Source: Symsagittifera roscoffensis
Lineage: Eukaryota > Xenacoelomorpha > Acoela > Convolutidae
Length of the DNA stretch: 64,000 bases
NCBI RefSeq assembly: GCF_963678635.1
Contig: NC_087068.1
Coordinates: 38,155,649 to 38,219,648 of the forward strand
Direction of reading: 5' to 3'
Part shown: positions 21,105 to 32,424 of the stretch, piece by piece
Position numbering within the stretch: the stretch's first letter is position 1
Layout of the letters: each line of letters opens with the position of its first letter
Translations under genes and position numbers: made by a program
The notes under the pieces: generated by a model
What the model was told of the DNA's origin: nothing
The model's input: the letters and a program-made list of their open reading frames with translations, nothing else
The model's database searches: none

Positions 21105-21633
21105 GTAAGTTATGCTCAGATGCTTAGAAAGTTTGATGCATAGAAATTTGAAGTCATAACTTAGCACCGTTTGCTTGCAGTCTTTTACAGTGTTTTTTTT
21201 TCTGAGCAAAAAAAAATGTACAATAGTGGACAAAATTAAAAGCAACGTTTACTCTCTGAAATGACTTTTTTTCTAAAAGGATTTGGACAACTTTTTTCCA
21301 GAAATTTCAACGAAACTTTTCATTCAACGAGAGCAAACTTTCTCGCCTATAACCCTCCATGAAAAATCTGATATTTCATTTCAAAGGACTTACCAGTTTG
21401 GTCCGGATCTTAAAACTCCAGTTTTCACCAGCTGCATTGATGTTGATATTTTCATGGAGAGTAGCTGAGAAAGTTTGCTCTCGGTCCATGAAAACATTTT
21501 GTTAAAATACCTGGAAAATTGTGCCCAAATGATTCTAGAAAGGGCATTTCCTAGCACAAACTATTTTTGCGTTTAGTTTACTAGTACAAGTGTATTTACA
21601 AAATTGTGTTTTGTTGAAAACTGTGTGTTTCAG

Positions 21634-21858
21634 TCTACTTAATTTTGATGCCACTATGGTGCCACGTTTCATTCTCTCCCATGAAAGACCTGACGCGGAG
21701 TGTAGACCATTCGTTGAGCCAGGACTACAAAAACGAGTTGTCACTGTCGAGAGTAACAGTTGCATGGAGTTTCTTGCAAGCGAAACACGGAACTTGTGGA
21801 GTTGATGGGTATGAAGATTGGGCACAAAGTCAATGGAGTCGAGAAAAAAATGCAGCCG
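21634..21858 (+). CDS. Tetraspanin exon 2: end of TM3 and large extracellular loop
   Basis: The acceptor TGTGTTTCAG ends at 21633. Phase 1 joins exon 1 to complete a Val codon and continue TM3 (VYLILMPLW). The loop contains WSFLQAKHGTCGVDGYEDW, the tetraspanin EC2 signature W..LQ...CCGV.g..DW, but with TCG where the canonical motif has CCG, so one conserved Cys is missing. The exon ends G|GTGAGA in phase 1. This motif, plus three flanking TM segments in the right order, is the basis for the family call. Confidence 0.78.
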
Positions 21859-22470
21859 GTGAGAATTTTTCTCTGGTTTCAGTCTTCGGCGTTCCTATTT
21901 TTTAGATTAGCAGACAAAGTTTAGCGCAAGCTTGTATACTCTAAAACCCTCTCCAATATATTTTTCTTTTGAGGACCCCAATATGCTCAGTTCAATTTGC
22001 ATTTCAATAAAAGTACTGATTTGCTTTCTATGGGAAGGCATTAGTGAAGAAAATTCAGTGCAAATTTAGGTAGTTAATCAGCAAAACGTCATGAAGTTTT
22101 TTGGACAACCGTATTTGAGAATATAATTTTTTTTTTTTCAAATCGACATTAAGCAAAAGACTCGAGCTGCCGTTTATGAAAGTGTCTGTATGAGCTTTCA
22201 GTGAGTTTCCTGTTTGACCCAATTCTGAAAACGCCAGTTGATCGTATGTAGATTTTTTTTAATGTAAAAAATCAACCAAATATTGATGCTTCACTGTGTA
22301 TACAACAGAATTTTGAATCTCGCTTGTAGAATTTTTGTTTCAGTGAATATGAAATGGTGCACAAAATGGGCCCTAACACTTTTTAAAGAAGAAACCCAAC
22401 TTTTTTCTGAAAAAAACACACACTTGCCCAGTTTTGAAGATAAAAATTTCACTTTGATTGACTTTTTCAG

Positions 22471-22682
22471 GCTGCGCATTTTCAAGTCTCAATTTTTGGC
22501 CTCGACACAGTTTTCAGCTTAAAAATTTGGCTAATTATTTATCAACGCAGGCAAGGAGAGTTTTTTGGGTTAACCAATTTTGGAAAACGCTGTTCCAGCC
22601 TTCGACTGCATTATGTATCCTTCGTAGACTTTTTGTAGCAGTTCCATTTATCAGTTTTGTAACTTGGTGTATGGTGGCCTAA
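22471..22682 (+). CDS. Tetraspanin exon 3: end of EC2 and TM4
   Basis: The acceptor GACTTTTTCAG ends at 22470, and phase 1 continues as GCAFSSLNFWPRHSF. The exon closes with a hydrophobic fourth segment (LFVAVPFISFVTWCMVA) and a TAA at 22680-22682, leaving almost no cytoplasmic tail. EC2 as assembled has only two obvious cysteines (TCG and GCA) instead of four or more, so this is a divergent member. A missed small exon in the 612-bp intron before it cannot be excluded. Confidence 0.65.
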
Positions 22683-25410
22683 CAAATCAACCATTTAAAA
22701 AAAACTTTGGAGCACGTTGATTTTAGTTATGGCTGTTGGTTTATTTTGATCCACAAAAAGGCGTAAGCAATTGATTATAACGGATTAATATGATGTTTTT
22801 TTGACAATTATAATTGTCTAAAATTACCAAAATCAGGTGTTTTAAGGATTCATAATCGATTATAATCGTGATATTTTCCAGGAGATTATAAACTTTTACT
22901 ATCAAATATAATTGATTAAAGTTAATACAAAAATTCTTCAAAATAATTGTAATCAATTATAACCTATTATTATCTTTTATTTTGCCAAAATTTATTCACA
23001 TCAAAATTTTAATTTAATTATATCCAATGGGTTAAAAATGTTCTCTCAAAAATAAAACCTATAAATGCGAGATGTCTTGTAACTATTTGGTTTATATCAT
23101 CACAAAAATTTAACACGAAAGAAAAGTTTCATAGAGATCCTTTCATATTAGTTGAAAAGTTCCGCGGTAGGTGAAAAAAAGACTTTCAAATAAATCGTGA
23201 AACTAAAGCAATGTGTTAATATTTTGGTGGTTGAAAAACTTAAAATGTGAATTATGAAATAAGTTCAATGGGTAAGTGAAAAAACAAAAAAGTTATAAAT
23301 TTTGATTGATTCGAAAACTTTTAATTTCTCATTTTTGTCATTAGCCAATGTATACAAAAAGTATAAATTATAAACATTTCAGATTTAAGATCAAAGACGA
23401 AATGGGAAAATCGATAATCGATGGGACTTTAATCGATAATAATCATTATAATGCATTTTTTGTGCACAAAATATGACTTGGAAACTGGGATGAAAATCAT
23501 CAATTATAATCGAGTACAATCAATTATTTTTGTTTTAAAAAAAAGAAGGATGAAAAATTGATTATAATTGATTAAAATGCTTTATAATTGATTATAATTG
23601 GATTTCAAAAATAAAGGATAGAATTGTTTTTTTTTAAATTTAAGTAAGAATGGTACTAATATTGTAATACAAATTATTATTAACGCGGGTGGTGTTCCGA
23701 ACGCTGTTCTTTCATCTCTTTGATTAAATCAAGTTTTTGAGTTTGCTGTTACTTGCTTGCATAAGCTTATACGAATCCAGGTACCCATATTTGCTACTGT
23801 TTTACTGTTTGTTGAACTTTTAATGGTATTTCTTCGGCTAATGCAGCTCGTTTTGTAGTTTTGGAGCATCAAATAGCAGCTGGAATAAGTGAAATTAAAT
23901 GTGAGTTTATGTATGAAACTGTTTAATTAAAACTTCAAATGCTCCTTTGTCTGAGTATGCAACATCACTCTGCTTGCTGCTTTGTAGTATAGTCACAATA
24001 TTTTTCTGAATAGTAGTTCATTGGTTTCATTTGAGATAATAAAATCAACTTTAACAAAATTGAGTTTATCATTTGAAATACGCAAAACTTTTTAAGCGTT
24101 GATTGCCTTCAATAAAAGGTAGTTTTCTAAAAACTGCCCTAAGTGAACGCGTTTTTGCTTAATTGGTTGTTCGCTTACTTTGCATCGGTAAGTCAAGGTG
24201 TTAAAAACAACTTATCTACTCATTACGGCACATTCTTCTGCGATAATTTGTTGCTTGTCACTAACTTTTTTTCAATAGCGTGAACAATTAAATAAAAACA
24301 CTAAATTTGAATTGCAACTATATGGTTACCACTGGAAAAAAGGTACGTATTGCTTAGTTAATAGTTGCGGCTTCTGCGATTCACAGAGGATCAATGAGGG
24401 GCTATCCAGCCAGTCTAAACATAGTGCGTTTATTTGTGCTTAACCTTGTTTGACATTGCCACAGTCCGTAACGTTGTTTGACAGTGCTTATTTGAACTGA
24501 ACAGGGACTAAATTAAGATCCTCCACCCCAGCAATGAATTTAAATTAAAATCGCTAGGTGCAGCGTGTAAAATGCTCAATTCTGATTGGCAGAAAATTTG
24601 AACTCAGAACCAAGTTAACATCCTCCCACCTAAACGGATTTAAGAAGGCGGGGAGAAATGTTAATTTGGTCCCTGAACAGAAGAAATAAACGGGATTGAA
24701 TGTTCCTGTTGCTGAGTCGTATCAGAAATAGTTATATCAATTAGCTCCCCCGATTTCAATTTGGAACAAGTTTTTGTGTGAAATAACAACTTGTATTTCG
24801 CTTTAAGCATCACAGATTAAGCCTTAAAAACATTAAACGAGTAGTTACCTAAGATGAAAGCGATTTTAGGATAGTGCGTGGCACATCCACTTTGCAACAA
24901 GTAGATTTTAAATTCAAACGCCACTCTACAGCGTTCTCCTAAAAATTGGTCTGCATGAAAAAATCCAATTGGGATCTACTTAACAATCTCCCCCCTTATT
25001 GTATCTACTAAATAATCCTTGTAAATGTAAATATAAACAGTAAAATTCGCTCTAGAGCACTGTATGTAAATTCGAATTTTGCTGCATTCTGATTGGTCGA
25101 AATTTCGCTGCAAGTAATCTACTTAACAATCTCCGCCTTTTCTTGAAAAGGGGGGAGATTGTTAAGTAGATCCCCCAATTTATAGATTTCCCACTTTCTT
25201 CAGAAATCGGAACAATAAAAATTTGATCAAAAGTTAAATAAGACCATTTGTTTTGTGAATTTTTGACCAGCATGTGCATTTGCTATATTATAAAAAATTA
25301 GACAGCATTTTCGGTCTACATTTTAGAAAGTATTGAAACAATTATAGCTTTTTGTAGCGCAGCAAAATTTAATAGCATTACATTTTAAAAAATCTGTCTA
25401 AAAAGCCATT
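22683..25410. other. Gene-free AT-rich stretch
   Basis: No supported gene. 22750-23620 is rich in degenerate GATTATAAT/AATCAATTATAA runs. 24470-24760 shares a block (GCTCAATTCTGATTGGC..AACCAAG) with 14690-14760. An AATAAA at 23051-23056 could serve the tetraspanin transcript. 5' exons of the downstream CTLD gene may be hidden here. Confidence 0.5.
24968..25170. repeat. Hairpin repeat around CTACTTAACAATCTCC
   Basis: CTACTTAACAATCTCC followed by a pyrimidine run (25119 on) pairs with GGAGATTGTTAAGTAG ending near 25169, giving a stem of over 20 bp with a tiny loop. A third copy of the arm lies near 24978. Confidence 0.75.
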
Positions 25411-25439
25411 TTAAAGCCAGGCTGTCAAAATAAACTGCA

Positions 25440-26612
25440 CGGGTTGACAGAAAATGCTTATTATACAATTTTCATATACGAAAAAGTGTTTATCATACTC
25501 TTCCATATAATTTAATTGAGCGAAAGTTAGTGATGAAAATAGCAGAATAAGCATTTTTTCTATATTATAAAATTTTATAACAAGCATTTTTTCCATACTC
25601 TGGAATTATAAATTGAGCTTTTTGGTCAGTCTTTTATCCCCACAATTGCCACAATTGTATGAAAATAGCATGATAAGCATTTTTCCAAAATTATGAATTT
25701 GCATGATAGGCATTTTTTCATGATATGAAATTGTATGACAAGCATTGTTTCCATTAATGAAAATACAAAAAAAATTTTTTCGAAATTTTGAATTTCATCC
25801 GAAACACAAACCAAGGGTTTTTTGTCATATGAAAACCCAGAGTGTAACTTGCAGTTATCACTCAGATAAAGTGCATTTGGTGGTTTTAAACATGAAAGTT
25901 AATTTTATTTTTTTACATTTTTACAATATTTTTTTTTGTATATGGCTAGATAATTTCTAGTTTGAAAGTTTTGATGGAAAAAGGGCCTGTTTTTTACAAA
26001 TTTAATTTCATCTTAGCAAATGAAACAAAAAATAATCATCTTGTTTTTAGAAAAAGCACTTTTTTTGAATTTTGGATTTTTTGGGTGAAAAACTCATCCA
26101 GGACTACGCTATAAACACAAAAAGTCAAATTTTGAATGCAAATTGTTTTTTCGTAAAATTGTATTTGAGCACAAAAGTAAGTTTGCAACCAAAAAAGGGA
26201 TAATAAATTGTTTACCACAAATTTGTAATTTTCTTTATAGGAAAAAATGCTATCATACAGTTTTCATATATGAAAACTATTAGATAAGCATTTTTCCAAC
26301 CAAAAATAAAATAAAGTTTTTGATTGTCAAAATGCCCTCTATCGTAGATATAATTATTTAAATATATTTAAAGTTACACAGACACGTTTTTTGATGATTT
26401 GAAAATTTTATTTTTTCTATGACAAAATGATTATATTATAATTTTCATACATGCAAATTGTATGATAAGCTTTTTTTTATCGAAAATTTTGAATCATTTT
26501 TTAACGTCCAAAAAACTTCAAAAGAGGCAAATAAGCCAAAAACTTTTCCTTTAAACTTTTAAAACACTTTTTAAATTTTGTTTGAATTTTGTATGATAAG
26601 CATTTTTTCCAT
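25440..26612. mobile_element. Nonautonomous element related to the 53486-54427 TIR element
   Basis: Starts near CGGGTTGAC and repeats the motif ATACAATTTTCATAT / TGTATGATAAGCATTTTT many times in both orientations. It shares an internal block (CAGGACTACG.TAT..ACACAAA then ATGCAAATT) with the better-preserved copy at 53486-54427. No protein frame. The right end is indistinct and abuts the first recognised exon of the CTLD gene. Confidence 0.6.
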
Positions 26613-26761
26613 AGATTTCATGGACGTTAAGCCGGTTGTTTTTAAATTTAAAAATATGAAATTTATGGTTTTAATTAGAAGAACATCAGATATTGTTTCC
26701 GGAGTCTCAGACAAATTTAATTTTATATATTGCAAAACTCTGTTTAAATTTACATTAACAG

Positions 26762-27277
26762 GTCGCAGAGAAAGAAACTGGCCTATTTTCTGCTGCTCAA
26801 AAATAGGAAAAGAAAACGCTGCGAAACTAATTTTGGATAGCGAGTTTGGTAGAGAAGAACTAGAAGAAAACGTTCAAATATGTTATCCTGATTCGAAATC
26901 AATAGGCGCAAGAATACCCTTTGAATCCCAGAGTCTTTCTATGAGAGCGAAGGAATCGAAAGTTTTGCCTGCCACCTCGGCTCTAGGTAGGCCATCAGAG
27001 ACAACGTTAAAATCATATTCTGATACCAGCATGACTTCGAGCACTTCGTCGCCAACGACTTCGAGTACCACGTCTAGCACGACTTCAAGCACTTCGTCGC
27101 AAACGACTTCGAGTACCACGTCTAGCACGACTTCAAGCACATCGTCGCCAACGACTTCGAGTACCACGTCAAGCACGACATCTAGTACGACTAGCTCTAC
27201 TACTTCCTCTACAACTCCTCCTCCGAGGAAAACTTTACAAAGACCTCGAAGAACGACATTAGAGTTGTCTGATAAAC
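26762..27277 (+). CDS. CTLD receptor gene, Ser/Thr-rich extracellular exon
   Basis: First recognised exon of the CTLD gene. An acceptor-like TTACATTAACAG ends at 26761 and the donor C|GTGAGT is at 27278; both are phase 1 and the length is 516 nt (172 codons). The N-terminal half is unremarkable, with a CC pair and later a YP/DS stretch. The C-terminal half is a Thr/Ser block built from a 16-codon repeat and then PPPRKTLQRPRR. Such Ser/Thr regions are typical O-glycosylated stalks. No signal peptide is visible. The frame is open upstream to 26578, so either the start lies there (for example ATG at 26618 or 26657) or a leader exon lies upstream unseen. Confidence 0.65.
27037..27180 (+). repeat. 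48-bp coding tandem repeat, Ser/Thr stalk
   Basis: Three copies of a 16-codon unit, TSSTSSPTTSSTTSST with one P-to-Q variant, followed by shortened TSST copies. In frame and uninterrupted. Confidence 0.85.
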
Positions 27278-28589
27278 GTGAGTCAATTCAAGCTTTCAAA
27301 GGGGTCTTGATGTTGATGACTAGTGTCCAGAGATTCAAGTAGCACCAAATCTCACGCTGTCAGAAAAATCAAAAATTGTTATTTTCAACGAAAAATCATC
27401 AGGGTCGTTTTTTTTTGCGTAAGTCGACTCCTATTTTTCTTCTAGTGTAAGATAAATCAAAAACAATTATTCTAGCTCTGAGACGCTCAAAGAGATTATA
27501 TAATAGTTTAATGGCATAGTTAAGGCTCGGAACTGATTGGTTGATATCAAAAATGTTTAAAGTTCATTGTGCTTTCTCAAGTGGTGGTTTTGTGAAAGAA
27601 CTATTATATAAATTTGCTTAATAAAGTTTCTTATGAGTCTATAAAAAAATCCACTACTTCTTTTTTTGAAAAAAGAACACGACAGTATTTTTGTTGTTTC
27701 TTGCGTTCATTGAAACATTTCCAACTGTTAATTGGCTACATTTTTACTCGTCAATGAACACAATAGAACACATTAATTTGGTCGAAGTGTTTTTGTTTCG
27801 TTTTTTTTTCTCAAGAAATTGTAATTCAATTTGTTCACGATGAGCCAAATTTTTGCTTTTGAACCTTTAATTTCATTTTACCTTTAAATCAGTTTCATTT
27901 GCTAAAAGGAAGGCAAATTAAGCTCTCCAATAACGAAAGTGCAATATTCGAAAAAAAAACGTGTCAATTATAAAAGGTTCACGATGAGCTTGAGCTGATA
28001 AATTTTTTTCCTTAAAACTCCTTTTTTAGATCTTTCTGAAGCAATTAACATTTTCTGACGTACTGCCTGTGGACTAGTTTTTTTTAAATAAATGCAAACT
28101 CCATTATCAAAGAGGAAAATTCAAAAGGTCACCAGAATGAAATTTCTGAATTACCTGCGGAACAAAAAAATACCTATCGACAACCACAGCGATAGTTTCC
28201 AGTTTTTCCAAGTTGTGGATGGCTATATTTAAGAGTCATTAACGTTTTCAATACTCTTATATATTCAGCTCAAATTTAAATTCCCGCGGTTTAATTTTCA
28301 ATTTCTGTTTAAAAAAACAGTTCTTTTCTTTTGTTAAAAGAAAGCAAATTCGACTATCAATCTGCAAAATTGTAGAAATCACAAAAATTGTGATCAAATT
28401 CTAGTTTTGAATGTGGTTGTCAATTTTCAGATTTTCCGGTGGAATACAAAAATTATTTATCGATCCAACTTTCTCAGATTGTGTTAAAACTATCAAAAAA
28501 CGTCACTCGTAAAGCTGTTGAAATTTAAAGAACGTAGTTTAGACTCTTATATAGGTGGCAACAAGTTTTTTTTCGGGCAAAGTCTTAAA

Positions 28590-28965
28590 AATTGTTCAGG
28601 CTCAAATTTAGTTTTTCACGGTTTGACTTCTGATTTCTTTTTAATTTCAACTCATTTCCTTTGTTAAAAGGAAGGAAAACTCCATTTTCGAAAAGCAAAA
28701 GTTCCGAGGTCACGAAAAACGTGATCGATTTCTAGTTTCGAATGTGGAATTTAATTATGGAATTTCCCAACAAAATAAAAATTTTACCTATTGATCTAGT
28801 TTTCTCAAATTGGGTCGTTTTTATTTTGTTGGGAAATTCGATAATTAAATTCCACTTTCAAAGCTAGAAGTTGATCACGTTTTTCAAAGAAAATGAGCTG
28901 AAATTAAAAAGAAATCAGAAGTCAACCGCCAAAAAGTAAATTTGAGCCTGAACAAATAGTAAGAT
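28590..28965. repeat. Intronic foldback of the CTLD-gene repeat family
   Basis: The two arms read outward from about 28800. GGAATTTCCCAACAAAATAAAA on the left pairs with TTTTATTTTGTTGGGAAATT on the right, and pairing continues with gaps to TTGTTCAGGCTCAAATTTA / AAATTTGAGCCTGAACAA at the ends. Confidence 0.75.
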
Positions 28966-29155
28966 TTTTCCTATTTTCCAATTTGTTGCCTGCGTGATTG
29001 TTTGTTGGCTATGGTTAATAGTAATAACGTAGTGAAGATTCTTATATAGGTCTTGCTGATTTTTTTTTGTTTTTTTTTTCAGGAAAGTCTTAAAAGCCTC
29101 TAATAACTACAGATGTGCATTCATACATATTGATGCATTTATGAAATCACTTAGG

Positions 29156-29539
29156 CACGGGCGGATCTAGGATTTTCTCGAAGGGGCGGATTTTCAAAAA
29201 CATTTTGAAAATTTTGTAGTATGTTTTTAGGTCGACCAAATTGATTTTTCGAGCTTTTCAAAAGATCTACAAAGACCCCGAAAGACCCTGTTTTGACCGA
29301 ATTTTTTTGCACCGTAGGCAAAATTCTGCACTTTTTGGCTTTTTTTGGAAAATTTTGATCAAAAAATTGCGTTTTTTTTTGGCGCGCGCTCCCCGCCTGT
29401 AAAAAAACTTTGGGGTCCGTTACCAAAAATGGATATCTCAAAATAGCACAAAGGGGGGACCCTTTGGGTCGGCAGGGGGTCGAATCCCTGAAAGGGGAGC
29501 TGCGTCCACCCCATACGCCCCCCTCTATATCAGCCCCTG
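29156..29539. mobile_element. hAT-type MITE with 8-bp target duplication
   Basis: 384 bp running from CACGGGCGGATCTAGG to CAGCCCCTG, flanked by perfect CACTTAGG direct repeats (29148-29155 and 29540-29547). The 8-bp duplication and CAGGGGCGG-like ends are hAT-superfamily features. No coding capacity. Family members are at 37052-37464, 44404-44503 and 49185-49347. Confidence 0.85.
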
Positions 29540-30319
29540 CACTTAGGTATAAATGCACTTTGTGAGTTCAATTGAAATTCATCTGCTGAAAGTGACGTAA
29601 ATAACACTCTCCAAATACAAACGTCGAAATGGTGCAAAAAAAATTGAACGATTTCTAGTTCCGAAAGTGGAATTTAATATTTAGATTTCCACCCGAATAA
29701 AAACTTGACCTACTGATCCAGTTTTCTCTCGTTGGGTTCGTGTTATCAAAAAACTGCCAATCATAAATTGTTCTAGAATTTCGAAGAGGTTGAAGGGCAT
29801 CTATTTTTTCTTTGAATTCGAAAGTTGAGATTTTTTCAAGAAAGTCAGTGTTTTTTTATGTTTACTTGCGTTCATTTCTTTTGTCCAATCTTCGATTGGC
29901 TATGTTTATAACTATAAGTCGCGTCACGTTTTTTAGTCGCAAAAATTGCTTAGAAATGAACATTGCTAAGTGGTCACCAAATTGCATTATTTTGGAAATA
30001 AATTGCAACAATTGGATAAATTGTATCTGCGTCGTTATGATCTATAAATTCATCGCTACCAACAAAGTCGTACGGTAAAGTTGCGGTGCGGTCTTCATCT
30101 GCGGTCGCAAAAATAACTGTAAACATGAAAAGCTCTGGACATACTTGTTTTTACTCGAGATAGTGCGGAACTCTCGAAATCTAGTCGCTGTTATCTGCAA
30201 ACACAATGATGATCTCGACTTGGTCAATGACATGCAATTCTAAAACCAACAAAATGCAATTTGTTTTTCTTTTTCACAAGTTCGTTTATAATGTATTTTC
30301 TAGCGTTTCTGAATTTTAG

Positions 30320-30814
30320 ATTTTAGCAGCCGTGAAGTATGGGTTGACAGTAGAAACCTCACAAAGGCGACTTATTATTCGCCACGATATCCGGATAAAC
30401 TAAATTGGCTGGAGGCGAGAGAATTTTGCAAGTATTATCTTCATATAACAGACACCAATCACGACTTCGATCAGACACCTGCTGGTTTGGCAGTAGCGTT
30501 CACCACTGATGAGATGGTGCACCTTACAAAGAGTGAATTTGCAAAAGATCAGGTTGAGTTTCATCTCGGAATGCACCGTCCTGAGTTTCTTTATGTAGAT
30601 ATGGTACTGAGTGAGTATCCACTTATAAAGGTGCCATATCGCACTTCATTTGAGGGGTGGGATGATAATGAGCCCAATATGGACCCCAAGAAGAAATACG
30701 TGTGTCTCAATGTCCGAACTGGTTTGAGAATTACCTGTAAAGATCAGAGGAGGCAGTTTGTATGTGCAACGTACCATCAAGTGCAACAAAGGGACCCCGA
30801 CAAATTTTATGATT
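30320..30814 (+). CDS. CTLD receptor gene, C-type lectin-like domain 1 (type A exon)
   Basis: Symmetric phase-1 exon of 495 nt. The acceptor CTGAATTTTAG ends at 30319 and the donor T|GTAAGT is at 30815. An alternative AG eleven bases downstream gives the wrong phase. The fold markers are in order: W.EAREFC (first Cys), FHLGMH (the WIGL position), GWDDNEPN, YVCLNV, ITCKDQ and FVCATY. EPN is the mannose-type calcium-site motif, but the usual WND partner before the third Cys is replaced, so sugar binding is uncertain. Extracellular recognition domain. Confidence 0.85.
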
Positions 30815-31229
30815 GTAAGTTGATTATTGATAACAGCCATTTGAATCTTTAAAAATACGCAACGTAAACAGCTCATTCATACGGGCAAACACATTAGAGT
30901 TATGGATTCCTATAACTTGATGCTGTGGTTGCTTATTGCATATGCTTCATGTGCTTCAAAAGTTGACCCATGAGAAGGTCCTTGACTTCAGAACAGATGC
31001 TCTAGTTGTCAAAATTGATTTCAGGTCACTTACATCACTACTACCACATGATTAATTGTTAAAGCGGCTGATAGAAACCGTGAAAAAAATGATCCTTTAA
31101 GACTTTTATACGGAACGTGCCGTTAAACAGTTGTCAGCAAAATGAACAAGAATGCATTCGTAGAGCAATTTGTTTATCTTGAAGGTTTCTTTTTCAAAAG
31201 CAAATAACAAACCAAACTTTTTTGTGTAG

Positions 31230-31664
31230 TCATATATAGGGTACATTACTTTCGACATGTGAACGACACTCTACTGGGGGAATACTGGGTGATGAAACAG
31301 GAGTTTACATATACCAAGGCTTATATTGCATGTAGCCGCGGCAGATACTCTACCCTAGCTGTCGGCTTCGACCAGGGCGAGTTGGACTTCATCGCCGAAA
31401 TCGCCTCATTAAGAGAATGGGAGCTACATTACATCCACCTGGGCTTTGCAGAACGAAACAACAAAGATTATTACCAATCCTTTGCAAATGAATTTTACAT
31501 GCTTCATTGGAGCTTCCGAATTGGAAAATTTTGGGACCACGGTTATCTGGAAGGGAAAAAGCAGTTTGGCGCAGCCAATGTTAAACAATTAACTCGATGT
31601 GAATCTATGTCGGCAAAGAAATTCACATGTGCAGTTTATGACTGGATACCTGATAATAATTTCC
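31230..31664 (+). CDS. CTLD receptor gene, C-type lectin-like domain 2 (type B exon)
   Basis: Phase-1 exon of 435 nt, with acceptor TTTTTTGTGTAG and donor C|GTGAGT. It opens TLLGEYWVMKQEFTYTKAYIAC, then LAVGFDQGELDFIAEIA, YIHLGFAE (WIGL position), FWDHG, and the closing cysteines RCESMSAKKFTCAVY. No EPN/QPD or WND motif, so calcium-dependent sugar binding is unlikely. Closest in the window to the exon at 36044-36502. Confidence 0.83.
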
Positions 31665-31892
31665 GTGAGTAAAAAATGCTTGTAATCAGTGAGAAAAAAA
31701 TCACATTTGACACGCTGATCCTGCAGTAAAAACTGAATGTGGCACATTCTGCGGCAGAGACATTTTCTTCTAATGTTTTCACACATTTCACCCCTTAACT
31801 TCACACATTTCGCCCCAATTTTTCGACGCTTAGTGCATAATAGCGATTTTTTCACTTTGGCCAGGTGTAGTCTGAGTTTCTCTCTAAAGTCG

Positions 31893-32362
31893 AGAATAGA
31901 AGAATGGAAGAGGCAGATGAAGAGGCAGATGAAGAGGCAGATGAAGAGGCAAATGAAGAGGAAGAGGAAGAGGAAGAGGAAGAGAGGAAGAGAGGAAGAG
32001 AGGAAGAGAGGAGAGAGAGAGAGAGAGAGAGAGGAGAAAGAGGAGAAAGAGGGAGAGAGAGAAGGATATAGATTGAGAGAGAGAGAGAGGGAGAGGGAGA
32101 GGGAGAAAACGGGGAGTAGAGGAGAGGAGAAGAGCGAAGATAGAGAAAAGGAGAAAGAGAGAGGAGAGAGAGAGAGAAGAAGATAGATTGAGAGAGAGAG
32201 GGAGAAAGCGGGGAGGAGAGGAGAGGAGAGGAGGGGAGCGGAGATAGAGAAAAAGAAAAAAAGAGGAGAGAAAGAGAGAGATAGAAGGAGATGGTTAGAG
32301 AGAGAGAGAGAGGGCAAGTGGGAGGTGACAGAGAGGGAGAGAGGGAGAGGGGGGACGTGAGG

Positions 32363-32408
<46 letters not shown>

Positions 32409-32424
32409 GAGAGAGAGAAGAGAT
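31893..32424 (+). repeat. About 530-bp polypurine (GA-rich) tract in the intron
   Basis: Almost pure A/G on the plus strand. It begins with a 12-bp tandem (AGGCAGATGAAG, four copies) and becomes (GA)n with GGA interruptions. The long Arg/Glu and Ser/Leu frames that cross it are composition artefacts. It lies 230 bp after the CTLD 2 exon. Confidence 0.95.

Larger units (their letters stand above)
27278..30319 (+). other. Intron 1 of the CTLD gene
   Basis: No coding exon is seen. It contains repeated copies of an intronic family (TTCATTTCCTTTGTTAAAAG ... ATCGATTTCTAGTTTCGAA ... TATTGATC.AGTTTTCTCAAATTGGG), a foldback at 28590-28965 and a hAT-type MITE at 29156-29539. Confidence 0.65.

Noticed and set aside
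23710-23900. Signal-peptide-like LSLLLLACISLY before GGTACC, and a phase 1-1 54-bp micro-exon at 23847-23900, as 5' exons of the CTLD gene
   Set aside because: The leader-like frame has no ATG and is preceded by a stop, and the micro-exon is too short to support by eye.
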